Shown piece after piece: positions 47,154 through 57,297 of a stretch of DNA of 64,000 nt (its first letter is position 1; every line of letters begins with the position of its first letter). The stretch spans positions 496,001-560,000 of the forward strand of contig NZ_QBUG01000003.1 in assembly GCF_003058225.1 (NCBI RefSeq), read 5' to 3'. A program made the translations under genes and the position numbers. Under the pieces are notes generated by a model, which had not been told where the DNA came from, did not search any database, and was given only the letters and a program-made list of their open reading frames with translations. The DNA comes from Promicromonospora sp. AC04 (GTDB lineage Bacteria > Actinomycetota > Actinomycetes > Actinomycetales > Cellulomonadaceae).

Positions 47154-50100
47154 GTGAATCTCCGTTCCACCCGAGCCCTGACCGTGCCCGCAGTCCTGGT
47201 CACGCTCATAGCGGTCCTGCTGGGCCTGCTCGGCCCGACGACGGCGTCGGCGTCCCCGGGGTCCGAGCCCGCCGTGGGGTCCGAGCCCGCCGCGGAGCCA
47301 GCGTCGTCGGCCACGGAGCCCTCGGCCCGCCTCGTCGTGGTCGGCGTCGCCGGCCTGCGCTGGACCGACGTGTCCCGGAGCACCACCCCGAACCTGTGGC
47401 ACATGATCGGCGGCGGCTCCGTCGCGTCGATCAACGTCCGCACCGCCGCGCCCGCGACGTGCCCGCTGGACGCGTGGCTCACGCTCTCCGCGGGCAGCCG
47501 GATGGTCTCGGCGGGCAGCGCCGAACGCGCGGACGAGCCGGACGCCGGGCGGGACGGCCAGGAGCGCGAGGCGCGCGGGGCGACGTCGTGCACCCCGGTC
47601 CCCCGGGCGGACGGCGCGGGCGGCGCCGAGCCGGCCCGCGCGACGGTGGACGGCTGGGCCCAGCTCCCCGAGGAGGAGGACGACGGGGCGGACGAGGAGC
47701 CCGCCGACCGCACCGCGGAGCCGGCCCCCGGCCTCCTGGGCGAGATGCTGGACGATGCGGGCACCTGCTCGACGGCGATCGGGCCGGGCGCTGCCGTGAT
47801 GCTCGCCCGCGAGGACGGGAGCGTGGGCCGGTACGTTCCCTCGCTGGACTCGCTGACCACCGACGGCACGGCAGGGTCGGCGGGCACCTCCGGTTCGCGT
47901 GGTCAGGCCTGGGACGATGCCCTGACGGCCTGCCCGGTCACCGTCATCGACGCCGGGAGCCTGCCCGAGGGCCCGGAGCGGTCCGCGGCGCTCGAGGCGC
48001 TGGACGGCACCCTCAGCAGCCTGGCGAGGAGCCTGCCGGCCGGCACGCGCGTGCTCGTCGCGGGCATCGCCGACACGCCGCTCACGCAGCAGGGGCTGCA
48101 GGTCGTCGTGGACTGGGTGGTGGACGTGCCGCGGGTGCGCTGGCTGACGTCGGACGCGTCACGAAGCACCGGGTTCGTGCAGCTCACGGACCTGACGGCG
48201 ACCGCCGCCGAGGCGGGTGGCGCCCTCCCGGACCCCGAGGCCGAGGAGCCGGAGCAGGCCCCGGCCGTCGAGGCGCCGGTGATCGACGGCATGCCGATCG
48301 AGGCGGGCGAGCCGCGCCGGACCACCGTCGCGCGCACCGTCGAGAACCGGCAGTACATCAACGTCCTGGCGGACACGATCCCCGCGCAGGTGCCGGCGTT
48401 CGCGGGCGCGATCGCCCTGTTCCTGCTGATCGCCGTGCTGGTCCTGGTGCTGCCCCGACGGGCAGCGCGGCCGCGCCGGGAGCCCGGCCCGTACCGGCAG
48501 CGGCTGGCGCTGGCGGCCGCGCTGCTCGCGGTGTCGGCGCCGGCGGCGGCGAGCCTGGCGACGCTGGCCCGCTGGTGGGTGTGGCCCGCGCCAGAGTTCG
48601 GCCTGGCCCTGTCGCTGACCGTGGCCGCCGTCGCCGTGGCACTCACCGTGCGCGGCGTGTCCCGCCTGCTCTCGCCGGCGCCGTGGCGCAACGCGGTCGC
48701 GGCGGCCGGCGTCACCTGGCTGGTCTTCACCGTCGACGGGCTCACCGGGTTCACGCTGCTGCAGGGCTCGCTGCTGGGCCCGTCGCTCGCCACCGCCGAC
48801 CGGTTCTACGGGTTCTCGGACGTCGCCTTCGTGCTCTACGCCGCGGCCGGTCTGGTGCTCGCGGGCGGGCTGGCGGCCTACGTGGCGCGCCGCCGCACGG
48901 GCACGAGCGCCGGGTCGGTGCTGGGCGACGGCGTCCGCAGGCCCGACGCCCAGCGGCCCACCCGGCCGGTGTGGCTCGCGGCGGGCGCCGTGGCCGTCAT
49001 CGCGCTCGTGACCACCGGGGTGGACGCCGCGCCGGTCCTCGGGGACCGCACGCGCGGGCTCGTGCTGCTCTTGCCGTTCGCCGTGGTGGCGCTCCTCGCG
49101 GCCCGTCCCGACCTGGTGACGCGGTTCCTCGGCGCCCGCGGCTGGCTTCCGTCGGGCAGGCCCACCCCGCCCGTGCGCCGCGTGCCGTCCGCCGTGCTGG
49201 GCCTGTCCGGCGCGCTGCTGCTCAGCCTGCTGTTCGCGGCGGCCGTGCTCCCGGTGCCCGGCGCCGACGCGGCGGGCGAGGAGTCGGGCTCCCTCAGCGC
49301 CGCCGAGCCGGTGGTGCCGCCGGGTGGCAGTCTGATCGTGATCGGCACGCAGGGCCTGCGCTGGACCGACGTCCAGCCGTCCCTCGACACCGGTAAGGCC
49401 CCTGCGCCCACCCTGTACGGCCTGCTGACCGACGGCGCGGACGCCGCGGGCCTCACCCTGCCCAACGGGCGTGCGGCGCGCTGCCCGGACAGCGGCTGGC
49501 TCAGCCTGTCGGCGGGCCGCCTCGCCGAGGTGGCCGACGAGCGCGACGCCGACGACCACTGGATCTGCGACGAGATCTCGGTGACGCCGGTCGCGGACGA
49601 CGCGTCGGGCACCGGTGACGATGCCGACGAAGGCGCCCAGGAAAGCGCCCAGGAAGGTGCGGGAGCGGTGCGGGGCGACCGCCCCGCCGTCGTCGACCAG
49701 TGGGACCGCCTGACCGCGCTGCAGCGCGGCTCCGGCTACGCCGCGAACCCGGGCACGCTAGGCGACGCGCTCGCCGACGAGTGCACGACGGCGGTCGGCC
49801 CGGGCGCTGCGGTCGCGCTCGCCGACGGCGACGGCGGCGTCGGGCGGTACTTCGACCTCGACACGGCGGTGTCCGAGGGGTCCGGTGCCTGGGACTGCCC
49901 CGTCACCTTCGTGGACGCCGGTTCCGCGCTGCTGGACGTCGCGGAGCGCGCCGACCTGGAGGAGCAGCCCGACGGCGCCGAGCAGGTAGCGGCCATCCGC
50001 GCCGACCTCGTCTCCGCGGTGGACCTCGCGGTGTGGCGCGTCCTGGATGCCGCCCCCGCGAACACGACGGTGCTGGTGATCGACGTCGCCACGGTGCCGG

Positions 50101-51500
50101 AGCACGCGCTCGAGCTGGGGCTGGCGATGGTCCGCCCCTCGGCGGCCAACGACGGCCTGCCGCGCTACCTGGCCAGCACGGCGACCCGCACGGAGGGCGT
50201 GGCGCGCCTGATGGACGTCCCGGCGGCGGTGCTCGACGCCGTCGGCGTGGACCTGCCCGCCGACATCGACCCGACGCCGCTGCTGCGCGGCGGTGAGCGC
50301 CCCGCCTCGGCGTGGCTCACCGCCGACGAGCTCGCGGACATGACCGCCCGCGACCATGTGCGGCGCGACGCGTACATCTGGCTCGTGGACGTGCCGTTCT
50401 GGCTGGGCCTCGCACTGGCGGCGGCGTGCTGGTGGGTGCCGCGCCGACGTCGTGCGCGTGGGCTGGGCGAGGTGCCGGGCGGATGGCGGCGTGCCGCCGA
50501 GGTGGGCGCCACCGCGCTGACCGCGCTCCCGGCCGGCGGGTTCCTCGCCTCCCTGACCGGCTGGTGGCGGTTCGACCTGCCCGGGCTCGCGATAGTGGGC
50601 GCCACCCTGCTCGTGACGGCGGCGGTGACCGGGCTGAGCCTGCTCGCCCCGCGGCGACCGCTGTGGGCGGCCCCTGCGGCGGTCGCCGGCATCACGTTCG
50701 TCGCGCTCACGGTGGACGCGCTCTTCGGCACCCCGCTGAACCGGGCTGCGCCGCTCGGTTCGGCCCCGACGTTCGGCGCGCGGTTCTACGGCTTCGGCAA
50801 CCCGACGTTCTCGGTCTACGCGGTGGCGGCGATAGTGCTCGCGGCCGCGCTGGCGCAGCTGCTCGTCACCCGCGGCCGGCGGGTCCTGGCCACCCTGGCC
50901 GTGAGCGTCGTGGGCGTGATCGCGATGGCGGTCGACGTCTGGCCCACCCTCGGGGCCGACCTCGGCGGCGGGCTGGTGCTGGTCCCGGCCTTCGTGGTGG
51001 TCGCCACCGCCGCGTCCGGGCTACGGCTCACGTTCTGGCGGTTCGCCGGGGTGGCGGCGGCCGGCGTCGGCGTCGTCGCCCTCGTCGGAGTCCTGGACTG
51101 GTTGCGCCCGCCCGAGTCGCGCTCGCACCTGGGCCGGTTCGTGGCCCAGGTGGTCGACGGCGAGGCGGTGTCGACAGTGCTGCGCAAGGCCCTGTACGCG
51201 CTGAACTCGATAACGGGCGGACCGGCGGTCTGGGTCACGGTGGTGCTGCTCGTGCTGGTGGGGCTGGCGCTGTTCGGGCCGGCGGCCTGGCGGGGACGCC
51301 TGACGCCCGCCTGGTTCGTGCGCGCGCAGGAGCGCTGGGAGTTCCTGCGGCCCGCGCTGGTGGCGATGTGGGTGATGGCCGTGCTGGGCTCCCTGGTCAA
51401 CGACTTCGGCCTCCGGATCGCGATGATCGCGCTCATCCCGGCCGTGCCGCTGCTCACGATGGTCGCGCTGCGGACGAAATCGGCGGGACAGCCCCGATAG
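47154..51500 (+). CDS. Duplicated giant membrane protein with alkaline-phosphatase-like ectodomains
   Basis: 1448 residues from GTG at 47154 ([20 protein letters not shown]). It consists of two homologous halves. Each starts with an exported domain ([14 protein letters not shown] and later [16 protein letters not shown]; second copy [14 protein letters not shown] and [14 protein letters not shown]) and ends in a block of six or more membrane helices with a paired motif ([20 protein letters not shown] and [20 protein letters not shown]). GLRWTDV with TCPxDxWLTLSAG recalls the metal/nucleophile region of alkaline-phosphatase-superfamily proteins, but activity is unproven. Related proteins are common in Micrococcales without a known function. 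serS follows 10 bases later with its own promoter. Confidence 0.78.
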   Translation: MNLRSTRALTVPAVLVTLIAVLLGLLGPTTASASPGSEPAVGSEPAAEPASSATEPSARLVVVGVAGLRWTDVSRSTTPNLWHMIGGGSVASINVRTAAPATCPLDAWLTLSAGSRMVSAGSAERADEPDAGRDGQEREARGATSCTPVPRADGAGGAEPARATVDGWAQLPEEEDDGADEEPADRTAEPAPGLLGEMLDDAGTCSTAIGPGAAVMLAREDGSVGRYVPSLDSLTTDGTAGSAGTSGSRGQAWDDALTACPVTVIDAGSLPEGPERSAALEALDGTLSSLARSLPAGTRVLVAGIADTPLTQQGLQVVVDWVVDVPRVRWLTSDASRSTGFVQLTDLTATAAEAGGALPDPEAEEPEQAPAVEAPVIDGMPIEAGEPRRTTVARTVENRQYINVLADTIPAQVPAFAGAIALFLLIAVLVLVLPRRAARPRREPGPYRQRLALAAALLAVSAPAAASLATLARWWVWPAPEFGLALSLTVAAVAVALTVRGVSRLLSPAPWRNAVAAAGVTWLVFTVDGLTGFTLLQGSLLGPSLATADRFYGFSDVAFVLYAAAGLVLAGGLAAYVARRRTGTSAGSVLGDGVRRPDAQRPTRPVWLAAGAVAVIALVTTGVDAAPVLGDRTRGLVLLLPFAVVALLAARPDLVTRFLGARGWLPSGRPTPPVRRVPSAVLGLSGALLLSLLFAAAVLPVPGADAAGEESGSLSAAEPVVPPGGSLIVIGTQGLRWTDVQPSLDTGKAPAPTLYGLLTDGADAAGLTLPNGRAARCPDSGWLSLSAGRLAEVADERDADDHWICDEISVTPVADDASGTGDDADEGAQESAQEGAGAVRGDRPAVVDQWDRLTALQRGSGYAANPGTLGDALADECTTAVGPGAAVALADGDGGVGRYFDLDTAVSEGSGAWDCPVTFVDAGSALLDVAERADLEEQPDGAEQVAAIRADLVSAVDLAVWRVLDAAPANTTVLVIDVATVPEHALELGLAMVRPSAANDGLPRYLASTATRTEGVARLMDVPAAVLDAVGVDLPADIDPTPLLRGGERPASAWLTADELADMTARDHVRRDAYIWLVDVPFWLGLALAAACWWVPRRRRARGLGEVPGGWRRAAEVGATALTALPAGGFLASLTGWWRFDLPGLAIVGATLLVTAAVTGLSLLAPRRPLWAAPAAVAGITFVALTVDALFGTPLNRAAPLGSAPTFGARFYGFGNPTFSVYAVAAIVLAAALAQLLVTRGRRVLATLAVSVVGVIAMAVDVWPTLGADLGGGLVLVPAFVVVATAASGLRLTFWRFAGVAAAGVGVVALVGVLDWLRPPESRSHLGRFVAQVVDGEAVSTVLRKALYALNSITGGPAVWVTVVLLVLVGLALFGPAAWRGRLTPAWFVRAQERWEFLRPALVAMWVMAVLGSLVNDFGLRIAMIALIPAVPLLTMVALRTKSAGQPR

Positions 51501-51503
51501 GCT
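51498..51503 (+). promoter_or_regulatory. -10 box of a predicted leaderless serS promoter
   Basis: TAGGCT lies seven bases before the serS GTG and overlaps the stop codon of the preceding gene, so serS can be transcribed independently without a leader. Confidence 0.6.
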
Positions 51504-51510
51504 CAGCTCC

Positions 51511-52782
51511 GTGATCGATCTCCGACTTCTGCGCGACAACCCAGACGTCGTCCGCGCGAGCCAGGTGGCCCGCGGCGACGACCCCGACCTCGTGGACGCG
51601 GCGCTCGACGCCGACTCGCGGCGCCGCTCCTCCCTGGCGGAGTTCGAGAACCTGCGCGCGGAGCAGAAGTCCCTTGGCAAGAAGGTGGCGCAGGCCCAGG
51701 GCGACGAGAAGCAGGCCCTGCTGGCCCACACCAAGCAGCTCGCCCACGACGTCAAGCGCCACCAGGCCACGGCCACGGAGGCCGAGCAGGAGCTCGACCG
51801 GTTGCTGTACTCCATCTCCAACGTGATCGCGGGCGCGCCCGCGGGCGGCGAGGAAGACTTCATCGAGCTCAAGCAGGTGGGCGCCCGCCGCGACTTCGCG
51901 GCCGAGGGCTTCGAGCCCAAGGACCACCTGGAGCTGGGCGAGGGCCTGCGCGCGATCGACACCAAGCGCGGGGCCAAGGTGTCGGGGGCGCGGTTCTACT
52001 TCCTCACCGGCATCGGCGCGCGCCTGGAGCTGGCGCTGCTCAACATGGCGATGGACCAGGCCGTGGAGCAGGGCTTCACGCCCATGATCACGCCCACCCT
52101 CGTCAAGCCCGAGACCATGCAGGGCACGGGCTTCCTCGGCGCGCACGCCGACGAGATCTACCGCCTGGAGAAGGACGACCTGTACCTGGTCGGCACCTCC
52201 GAGGTGGCCCTCGCGGGGTACCACAGCGACGAGATCATCGACCTGTCCGACGGGCCCATGCGCTACGCCGGCTGGAGCGCCTGCTACCGCCGCGAGGCCG
52301 GCTCGGCGGGCCGCGACACGCGGGGGATCATCCGCGTGCACCAGTTCCACAAGGTCGAGATGTTCAGCTACTGCGCCCCCGAGGACGCGGAGGCCGAGCA
52401 CCAGCGGCTGCTGGGCTGGGAAGAGGCAATGATGGCCAAGGTCGAGCTGCCGTACCGCGTCATCGACACGGCGGCGGGCGACCTGGGCTCGTCGGCCGCA
52501 CGCAAGTTCGACTGCGAGGCGTGGCTGCCCACCCAGGAGCGCTGGCTGGAGCTCACCTCGACGTCGAACTGCACGACGTTCCAGGCCCGCCGTCTCGGCA
52601 TCCGCGAGCGGACCGAGGACGGCTCCACCCGGAATGTCGCGACCCTGAACGGCACGCTCGGCACCACGCGCTGGATCGTCGCCATCCTGGAGAACCACCA
52701 GCAGGCCGACGGCTCGGTGTACGTGCCGGAGGGCCTGCGCCCCTACCTGGGCGGCCTGGAGCTGCTGGAGCCGGTCAAGTAG
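51511..52782 (+). CDS. serS: Seryl-tRNA synthetase
   Basis: 423 residues with a GTG start ([20 protein letters not shown]). N-terminal coiled-coil arm (about 30-100, [20 protein letters not shown]) that binds the long variable arm of tRNA-Ser, then a class II catalytic core: [20 protein letters not shown] (motif 1 region), [20 protein letters not shown] (motif 2), HQFHKVEMF and the motif 3 region [18 protein letters not shown] with a final [13 protein letters not shown]. Standard length. A strong hairpin follows the stop. Confidence 0.97.
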   Translation: MIDLRLLRDNPDVVRASQVARGDDPDLVDAALDADSRRRSSLAEFENLRAEQKSLGKKVAQAQGDEKQALLAHTKQLAHDVKRHQATATEAEQELDRLLYSISNVIAGAPAGGEEDFIELKQVGARRDFAAEGFEPKDHLELGEGLRAIDTKRGAKVSGARFYFLTGIGARLELALLNMAMDQAVEQGFTPMITPTLVKPETMQGTGFLGAHADEIYRLEKDDLYLVGTSEVALAGYHSDEIIDLSDGPMRYAGWSACYRREAGSAGRDTRGIIRVHQFHKVEMFSYCAPEDAEAEHQRLLGWEEAMMAKVELPYRVIDTAAGDLGSSAARKFDCEAWLPTQERWLELTSTSNCTTFQARRLGIRERTEDGSTRNVATLNGTLGTTRWIVAILENHQQADGSVYVPEGLRPYLGGLELLEPVK

Positions 52783-52799
52783 GCCAACCCGGCCCACTT

Positions 52800-52862
52800 G
52801 GTCGTGGGTGTGGTCGTTGCGCCCATAACGGACGCGTAGGCGCAACGACCACGCCCGCAACC
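52800..52862. terminator. Long hairpin after serS
   Basis: A 24-base stem with 21 matches, including a perfect GTGGTCGTTGCGCC/GGCGCAACGACCAC core around a 15-base loop, starts 17 bases after the serS stop. It probably terminates serS before the next promoter at 52929. Confidence 0.75.
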
Positions 52863-52928
52863 AGGCCGATCACCTGACATTCCGCCGATCTCGTACGTAT
52901 GGTCGACCGATGTTCACGTGGGGGTCGG

Positions 52929-52934
52929 TAGGCT
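52929..52934 (+). promoter_or_regulatory. -10 box of a predicted leaderless promoter
   Basis: TAGGCT, identical to the serS box, lies six bases before the GTG at 52941. Confidence 0.6.
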
Positions 52935-52940
52935 GCGATC

Positions 52941-53744
52941 GTGCCCCGCGACATCGATCGAAAGCTCATCGCCCTCGACATCGACGGCACGCTCGTCACG
53001 TACGACGAGGTGCTGTCCGACGATGCCCGGGACGCCGTCGCCGCCGTCCGCGCGGCCGGGCACCACGTGGTGCTGGCCTCGGGGCGGTCGCTCATCGCAA
53101 TGACGCCCGTGGCGGCGGAGCTCAAGATCGAGGACTCCTGGATCGTCGCGTCGAACGGCGCTGTGACGGCGCGCATCGACGCGACCGCCGACATGGGCTA
53201 CACCCTGGAGCGCGTCGAGACGTTCGACCCGGAGCCCGTGCTCCGCATGCTCAAGGAGGAGCTCCCGCACGCACGCTACGCGGTGGAGGATGTCGGCGTA
53301 GGCTTCCGGATGACCGAGCTCTTTCCCGAGGGAGAGCTCAACGGGGAGCACCGCGTGGTCGACTTCGAGGACCTGTGGGCCGGCGACGTCACACGCGTCG
53401 TGGTACGCAGTCCCGGCGAGACCAGTGCGGAGTTCCACGAGATCGCCGCGCGGCTGGGGTTCGACGACGTGACCTACGCCGTCGGCTGGTCAGCGTGGAT
53501 GGACATCGCACCGCAGGGCGTGACCAAGGCGTCGGCCCTGGAGGTGGTGCGCAAAGAACTCGGCGTGGCGGCCGAGAACACCGTCGCCGTCGGCGACGGC
53601 AGCAACGACATAGACATGCTGCGGTGGGCCGGGCGGGGCGTGGCCATGGGCCACGCATCCGAGACCGTGCAGGCCGCGGCCGACGAGGTGACCGGCTCGA
53701 TCGACGGCGACGGTGTCGTAGAAGTTCTCCGATCGCTGCTTTGA
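52941..53744 (+). CDS. HAD-superfamily Cof-type phosphatase (copy 1)
   Basis: 267 residues with a GTG start (VPRDIDRKLIALDIDGTLVT). HAD motifs: I, LIALDIDGTL (nucleophile Asp and acid/base Asp); II, LASGRS; III, the lysine in VTKASALEVV; IV, VAVGDGSNDIDMLRWAG. A Cof-type (C2B) cap lies between motifs II and III. These enzymes dephosphorylate small sugar or nucleotide phosphates. The next gene is a paralogue with the same motif order, so this is a tandem duplication. Confidence 0.9.
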   Translation: MPRDIDRKLIALDIDGTLVTYDEVLSDDARDAVAAVRAAGHHVVLASGRSLIAMTPVAAELKIEDSWIVASNGAVTARIDATADMGYTLERVETFDPEPVLRMLKEELPHARYAVEDVGVGFRMTELFPEGELNGEHRVVDFEDLWAGDVTRVVVRSPGETSAEFHEIAARLGFDDVTYAVGWSAWMDIAPQGVTKASALEVVRKELGVAAENTVAVGDGSNDIDMLRWAGRGVAMGHASETVQAAADEVTGSIDGDGVVEVLRSLL

Positions 53745-53868
53745 GGGTAGAAATAGCCAGCGGCTGAAAGTTATCCGTGCAAAGGTATGGATCGCTGGTT
53801 CAATGCCTGTACATTTGGGCGCGATCCGTCGAAGGGTGACGGCGCTCACGGGGCCATGGGGGTACGTG

Positions 53869-54687
53869 ATGATCCTGGACGACCAACCGGTGTCCATGCG
53901 AGTGCGCAACGATGCGCCTCACCTGGTCGCTCTCGACATCGACGGGACCCTGTTGGTCACCGGGCAGCCAGTGCCCGAACCGACGGTTCTGGCCGTGCAG
54001 CTCGTGCGCAGCCGGAAGCATCACGTGGTCCTGGCGTCGGGTAGGTCGTTGACGGGGATCCTGCCTGTGGCCAGGGAGCTCGGGATCACCGACGGCTGGG
54101 TGGTCGCCTCCAACGGTGCGGTCACGGCGCGACTGTGCCAGACCTGCACCAACGGCTACACGCTCGAGGACGTGCTGACGTTCGACGTCGGTCCCGTGGT
54201 CCAGATGGCGCTGAGCCGGTTCCCCGACGTGCAGATCGGCGTCGAGGAGATCGGCGTCGGCTACCGCGTGAACCGGGCGTTCGAGCCGCACGAGGTCAAC
54301 GGCGCCCAGCGTGTGGTCAGCATCGACGGGCTGAGCGAGCTGCCCGCGTCGCGCGCGATCCTCCGCGGGCCGGACGTGCTGGACCTGCTCGAGCCGCTAC
54401 GCCGGCACGGCGTCACCGCCACGCAGGCCGGGCTCGACTGGATCGACGTGACGCCGCAGCACCAGAGCAAGGCGACGTCGCTCGAGAACATCCGCACCGC
54501 GCTCGGCATCCCGCAGCACAACACGCTCGCCGTCGGCGACGGCCTGAACGACATCGAGATGCTGGGCTGGGCCGCCCGCGCCGTCGCGATGGGGCACGCC
54601 CCCGACGAGGTGAAGGCGATCGCCAACGAGACCGTCGGCGACATCAGCCAGCACGGCGTGATCCAGGTCCTGAAGACCCTCGTCTGA
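53869..54687 (+). CDS. HAD-superfamily Cof-type phosphatase (copy 2)
   Basis: 272 residues from ATG at 53869 (MILDDQPVSMRVRNDAPHLV), with GGGGG seven bases upstream; the frame extends 22 codons further and later Met codons are possible. Motifs: LVALDIDGTLL, LASGRSLTG, the lysine in QSKATSLENI, and VGDGLNDIEMLGWA. It is about 50 percent identical by eye to the preceding protein over the core (WVVASNGAVTARL, VGYRVNRAFEP) but has a longer N-terminus and its own AT-richer upstream region. Both probably have distinct phosphorylated substrates. Confidence 0.88.
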   Translation: MILDDQPVSMRVRNDAPHLVALDIDGTLLVTGQPVPEPTVLAVQLVRSRKHHVVLASGRSLTGILPVARELGITDGWVVASNGAVTARLCQTCTNGYTLEDVLTFDVGPVVQMALSRFPDVQIGVEEIGVGYRVNRAFEPHEVNGAQRVVSIDGLSELPASRAILRGPDVLDLLEPLRRHGVTATQAGLDWIDVTPQHQSKATSLENIRTALGIPQHNTLAVGDGLNDIEMLGWAARAVAMGHAPDEVKAIANETVGDISQHGVIQVLKTLV

Positions 54688-54690
54688 GAC

Positions 54691-54720
54691 GCCGAGATAG
54701 AACCAGGGTTCTACTTCGGC
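54691..54720. terminator. Hairpin between convergent HAD and map genes
   Basis: GCCGA and TAGAACC arms pair with GGTTCTA and TCGGC across a 2-base loop, with a 2x2 internal mismatch. It starts 3 bases after the HAD stop and ends 7 bases before the map stop, so it can serve both transcripts. Confidence 0.7.
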
Positions 54721-54727
54721 AAGGTGG

Positions 54728-55507
54728 TCAGTCGCGTGCCGTGAGGATGAGCGGGCCGTCCTCGGTGATGGCGATCGTGTGCTCCGAGTGCGCCCCGCGG
54801 GACCCGTCCACGGACCGCAGCGTCCAGCCGTCGGGGTCGGTGACGATCTCGTCGGTCGTCTCGAGGAACCACGGCTCGACCGCGATCACGAGGCCCGGCT
54901 TGAGCGGGAAGCCACGGCCGGCGCGCCCGTTGTTCGGCACGTGCGGGTCGCCGTGCATGGTGCGGCCCACGCCGTGCCCGCCGAAGTCGGTGTTGATCGA
55001 GTAGCCGGCGGCGTGCGCGACCTCGGCGATCGCGGCGGAGATGTCACCGATCCGCTGGCCCGGCTGCGCGGCGGCGATGCCCGCCTCCAGCGCGACCTCG
55101 GTGGTGCGGATCAGCTTCGCGTCCGGCTCGGCGCGGTCCGCGGCGGGCTCGCCCAGCACGAACGACAGCGCGGAGTCGGAGACCCAGCCGTTCACCGACG
55201 CGGCGAAGTCGATGGACAGCAGGTCGCCGTCCTTCAGCGCGTAGTCGTAGGGCAGGCCGTGCAGCACCGCGTCGTTCACCGAGGTGCAGATGACCTTGCC
55301 GAAGGGCATGGCGCCGAACGAGGGGTGGTAGTCGATGTAGCACGACTCCGCGCCCTGGTCGCGGATCATCTTGTGCGCGATGTCATCGAGCTCGAGCAGG
55401 TTCACCCCCACGCCTGCGGCCTCACGGACGGCGAGCAGCACGTCCGCGACGAAGCGTCCCGCCGGGCGCATCTCCTCGATCTCGCGCGGCGTCCTCAGCT
55501 CGATCAT
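54728..55507 (-). CDS. map: Methionine aminopeptidase, type I
   Basis: 259 residues from ATG at 55507 (MIELRTPREIEEMRPAGRFV), with AAGGA six bases upstream; the long frame extending into 57262 is antisense to the binding-protein gene. Metal ligands are all placed: SIDFAASVNGWVSDSALSF (two Asp), GGHGVGRTMHGDPHVPN (His), AVEPWF (Glu) and GAHSEHTIAIT (Glu). There is no N-terminal zinc-finger extension, so it is the short soluble form. It removes initiator Met. Stand-alone here, converging on the HAD gene and divergent from the sugar transporter. Confidence 0.95.
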   Translation of the reverse strand: MIELRTPREIEEMRPAGRFVADVLLAVREAAGVGVNLLELDDIAHKMIRDQGAESCYIDYHPSFGAMPFGKVICTSVNDAVLHGLPYDYALKDGDLLSIDFAASVNGWVSDSALSFVLGEPAADRAEPDAKLIRTTEVALEAGIAAAQPGQRIGDISAAIAEVAHAAGYSINTDFGGHGVGRTMHGDPHVPNNGRAGRGFPLKPGLVIAVEPWFLETTDEIVTDPDGWTLRSVDGSRGAHSEHTIAITEDGPLILTARD

Positions 55508-55632
55508 GTCCGTCCTTCCGTAGGGGCACCAGTGATCTGGCGGCACAAGCCTACGTCCCGCCGCAGGCAGCCGAGGCGGTCGGCCGCACGGGTACACCCG
55601 GGGGCGGCATCCGGTATTCGCGATGTGCACGA

Positions 55633-55676
55633 TTGCAACGGTTTCGTAATGCAAGCGGTGCTGTATGGACTTGCAT
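55633..55676. promoter_or_regulatory. TGCAA-containing palindromes upstream of the sugar transporter
   Basis: TTGCAA at 55633, and a perfect ATGCAAG (55649-55655) / CTTGCAT (55670-55676) inverted repeat, plus a TGCAACGGTTTC stretch that partly fits the LacI-family consensus. A LacI-type sugar-responsive operator is likely for the operon starting at 55784; no regulator gene is adjacent. Confidence 0.5.
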
Positions 55677-55783
55677 AACGTCGTGAACCACGGTTGCGTT
55701 GAGGAAGGGCAACCTGGCACTCTGCCGGACCGTACCCGCACGTCAGAGGGTTCTGAGCCCACGAAGCAGTGGAGGAGCACGAG

Positions 55784-57175
55784 ATGACTATCCGGATGGC
55801 TTCCAAGCGCCGAGCAATCGCCGTAGCGGCGACCGGCGCGAGCCTGGCCTTGGTCCTCGCGGCCTGTGCCGACACCGATGACGGCGGCGGGGGCGAAGAC
55901 GAGGCAACCGGCGCTTCCGCGATCGACTGCTCGGTCTTCGAGGAGTTCGGTGACCTCGAGGGCACCGAGGTCAGTGTCTACACCACGATCGTCGAGCCCG
56001 AGGCCGAGACCCAGACGGCGTCGTACGTGCCGTTCGAGGACTGCACCGGCGTCACGATCAACTACGAGGGGTCGCGCGAGATGGAAGCGCAGCTCCCCGT
56101 GCGCGTCCAGGCCGGCAGCCCGCCGGACATCGCGATCCTGCCGCAGCCAGGCCTGCTCCAGACCCTGGTCAGGGACTACGACGCTGTCCTCCCGGCCCCG
56201 GAGCAGGTCGAGGCCAACGTGGACGAGTTCTGGGCCCCGGAGTGGAAGGAGTACGGCACGGTCGACGGCACGTTCTACGCCGCGCCGCTGGGCTCCAACG
56301 TGAAGTCCTACGTCTGGTACTCGCCGTCGATGTTCGAAGAGGCCGGCTACGAGGTCCCCCAGACCTGGGACGAGATGATGGAGCTCACGGCCACCATCGC
56401 CGAGGGCAACGAGGGCGCGGCGCGCCCCTGGTGCGCGGGCGTGGAGTCCGGTGACGCCACCGGCTGGCCGGGCACGGACTGGATCGAGGACGTGGTGCTC
56501 CGCTCCGCGGGCCCCGATGTCTACGACCAGTGGTACACCCACGAGATCCCGTTCAACGACCCGCAGATCGTCGAGGCCTTTGACACCGCGGGCGACATCC
56601 TCAAGAACCCGGACTACGTGAACGGCGGCCTGGGCGGCGTCGACTCGATCGCAACGGCGACCTGGACTGACGCCGGGTACCCGATCCTGGACCAGAACTG
56701 CTGGATGCACCGCGCTGCGAACTTCTACCAGACGCAGTGGCCCGAGGGCACCGAGGTTTCGCCGGACGGCGACGTCTACGCCTTCTACCTGCCGGCGATC
56801 GAGGGTGACGAGAAGCCGACGCTGGTCGCCGGCGAGTTCATCGGCGCCTTCACCGACCGGCCCGAGGTGCAGGCCTTCCAGACCTACCTGTCGAGCGACG
56901 CCTGGGCGAACGCCAAGGCGGAAGAAACACCGGCCGGCGGCTGGGTGAGTGCCAACAACGGGCTGGACCCAGAGCTGCTGGCGACGGACTTCGACCGGCT
57001 GTCCGCCGAGATCCTCGCCGACCCGGCCACGGTGGCCAGGTTCGACGCGTCGGACCTCATGCCGGCCGCCGTCGGTACCGACTCGTTCTGGAACGGCATG
57101 ACCGAATGGTTCGCCAGCGACGAGACCAGCCAGCAGGTCACCGACAAAATCGAGGACTCCTGGCCGTCCAAGTGA
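55784..57175 (+). CDS. aglE: ABC transporter sugar-binding lipoprotein (alpha-glucoside type)
   Basis: 463 residues from ATG at 55784 (MTIRMASKRRAIAVAATGAS), with GGAGG eight bases upstream. Signal peptide with lipobox LAAC (about residue 29). The mature protein has a family-1 extracellular binding-protein fold: GTEVSVYTTIVEPEAETQ, INYEGSREMEAQLPVRVQAG, PPDIAILPQPGLLQTLVRDY, KSYVWYSPSMFEEAGYEVP and PWCAGVESGDATGWPGTDWI. This pattern matches AglE-like alpha-glucoside (trehalose, sucrose, maltose) binding proteins. The ligand is inferred. Palindromes at 55633-55676 suggest LacI control. Confidence 0.86.
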   Translation: MTIRMASKRRAIAVAATGASLALVLAACADTDDGGGGEDEATGASAIDCSVFEEFGDLEGTEVSVYTTIVEPEAETQTASYVPFEDCTGVTINYEGSREMEAQLPVRVQAGSPPDIAILPQPGLLQTLVRDYDAVLPAPEQVEANVDEFWAPEWKEYGTVDGTFYAAPLGSNVKSYVWYSPSMFEEAGYEVPQTWDEMMELTATIAEGNEGAARPWCAGVESGDATGWPGTDWIEDVVLRSAGPDVYDQWYTHEIPFNDPQIVEAFDTAGDILKNPDYVNGGLGGVDSIATATWTDAGYPILDQNCWMHRAANFYQTQWPEGTEVSPDGDVYAFYLPAIEGDEKPTLVAGEFIGAFTDRPEVQAFQTYLSSDAWANAKAEETPAGGWVSANNGLDPELLATDFDRLSAEILADPATVARFDASDLMPAAVGTDSFWNGMTEWFASDETSQQVTDKIEDSWPSK

Positions 57176-57198
57176 CGTCTGGCCCTCGACCATGACGC

Positions 57199-57233
57199 GC
57201 GGAGGCGTGGGACCTACGGTCCCGCGCCTCCGC
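57199..57233 (+). terminator. Strong hairpin between aglE and aglF
   Basis: A 16-bp stem (GCGGAGGCGTGGGACC with GGTCCCGCGCCTCCGC, one G-U pair) around TAC lies 23 bases after the aglE stop. With no U-tract it is more likely a partial terminator or 3'-end stabiliser that keeps binding-protein mRNA above permease mRNA. Confidence 0.7.
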
Positions 57234-57297
57234 CGTCCTAGGCTGAGGGCCGGACCAGTCAACGACGACCGGACCAGGACAGCGACAGGAGATAGCC

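Noticed and set aside
55508-57262. Minus-strand extension of the map frame by about 585 codons
   Set aside because: It is antisense to aglE and has no sensible composition; map has a good ribosome site at 55507.
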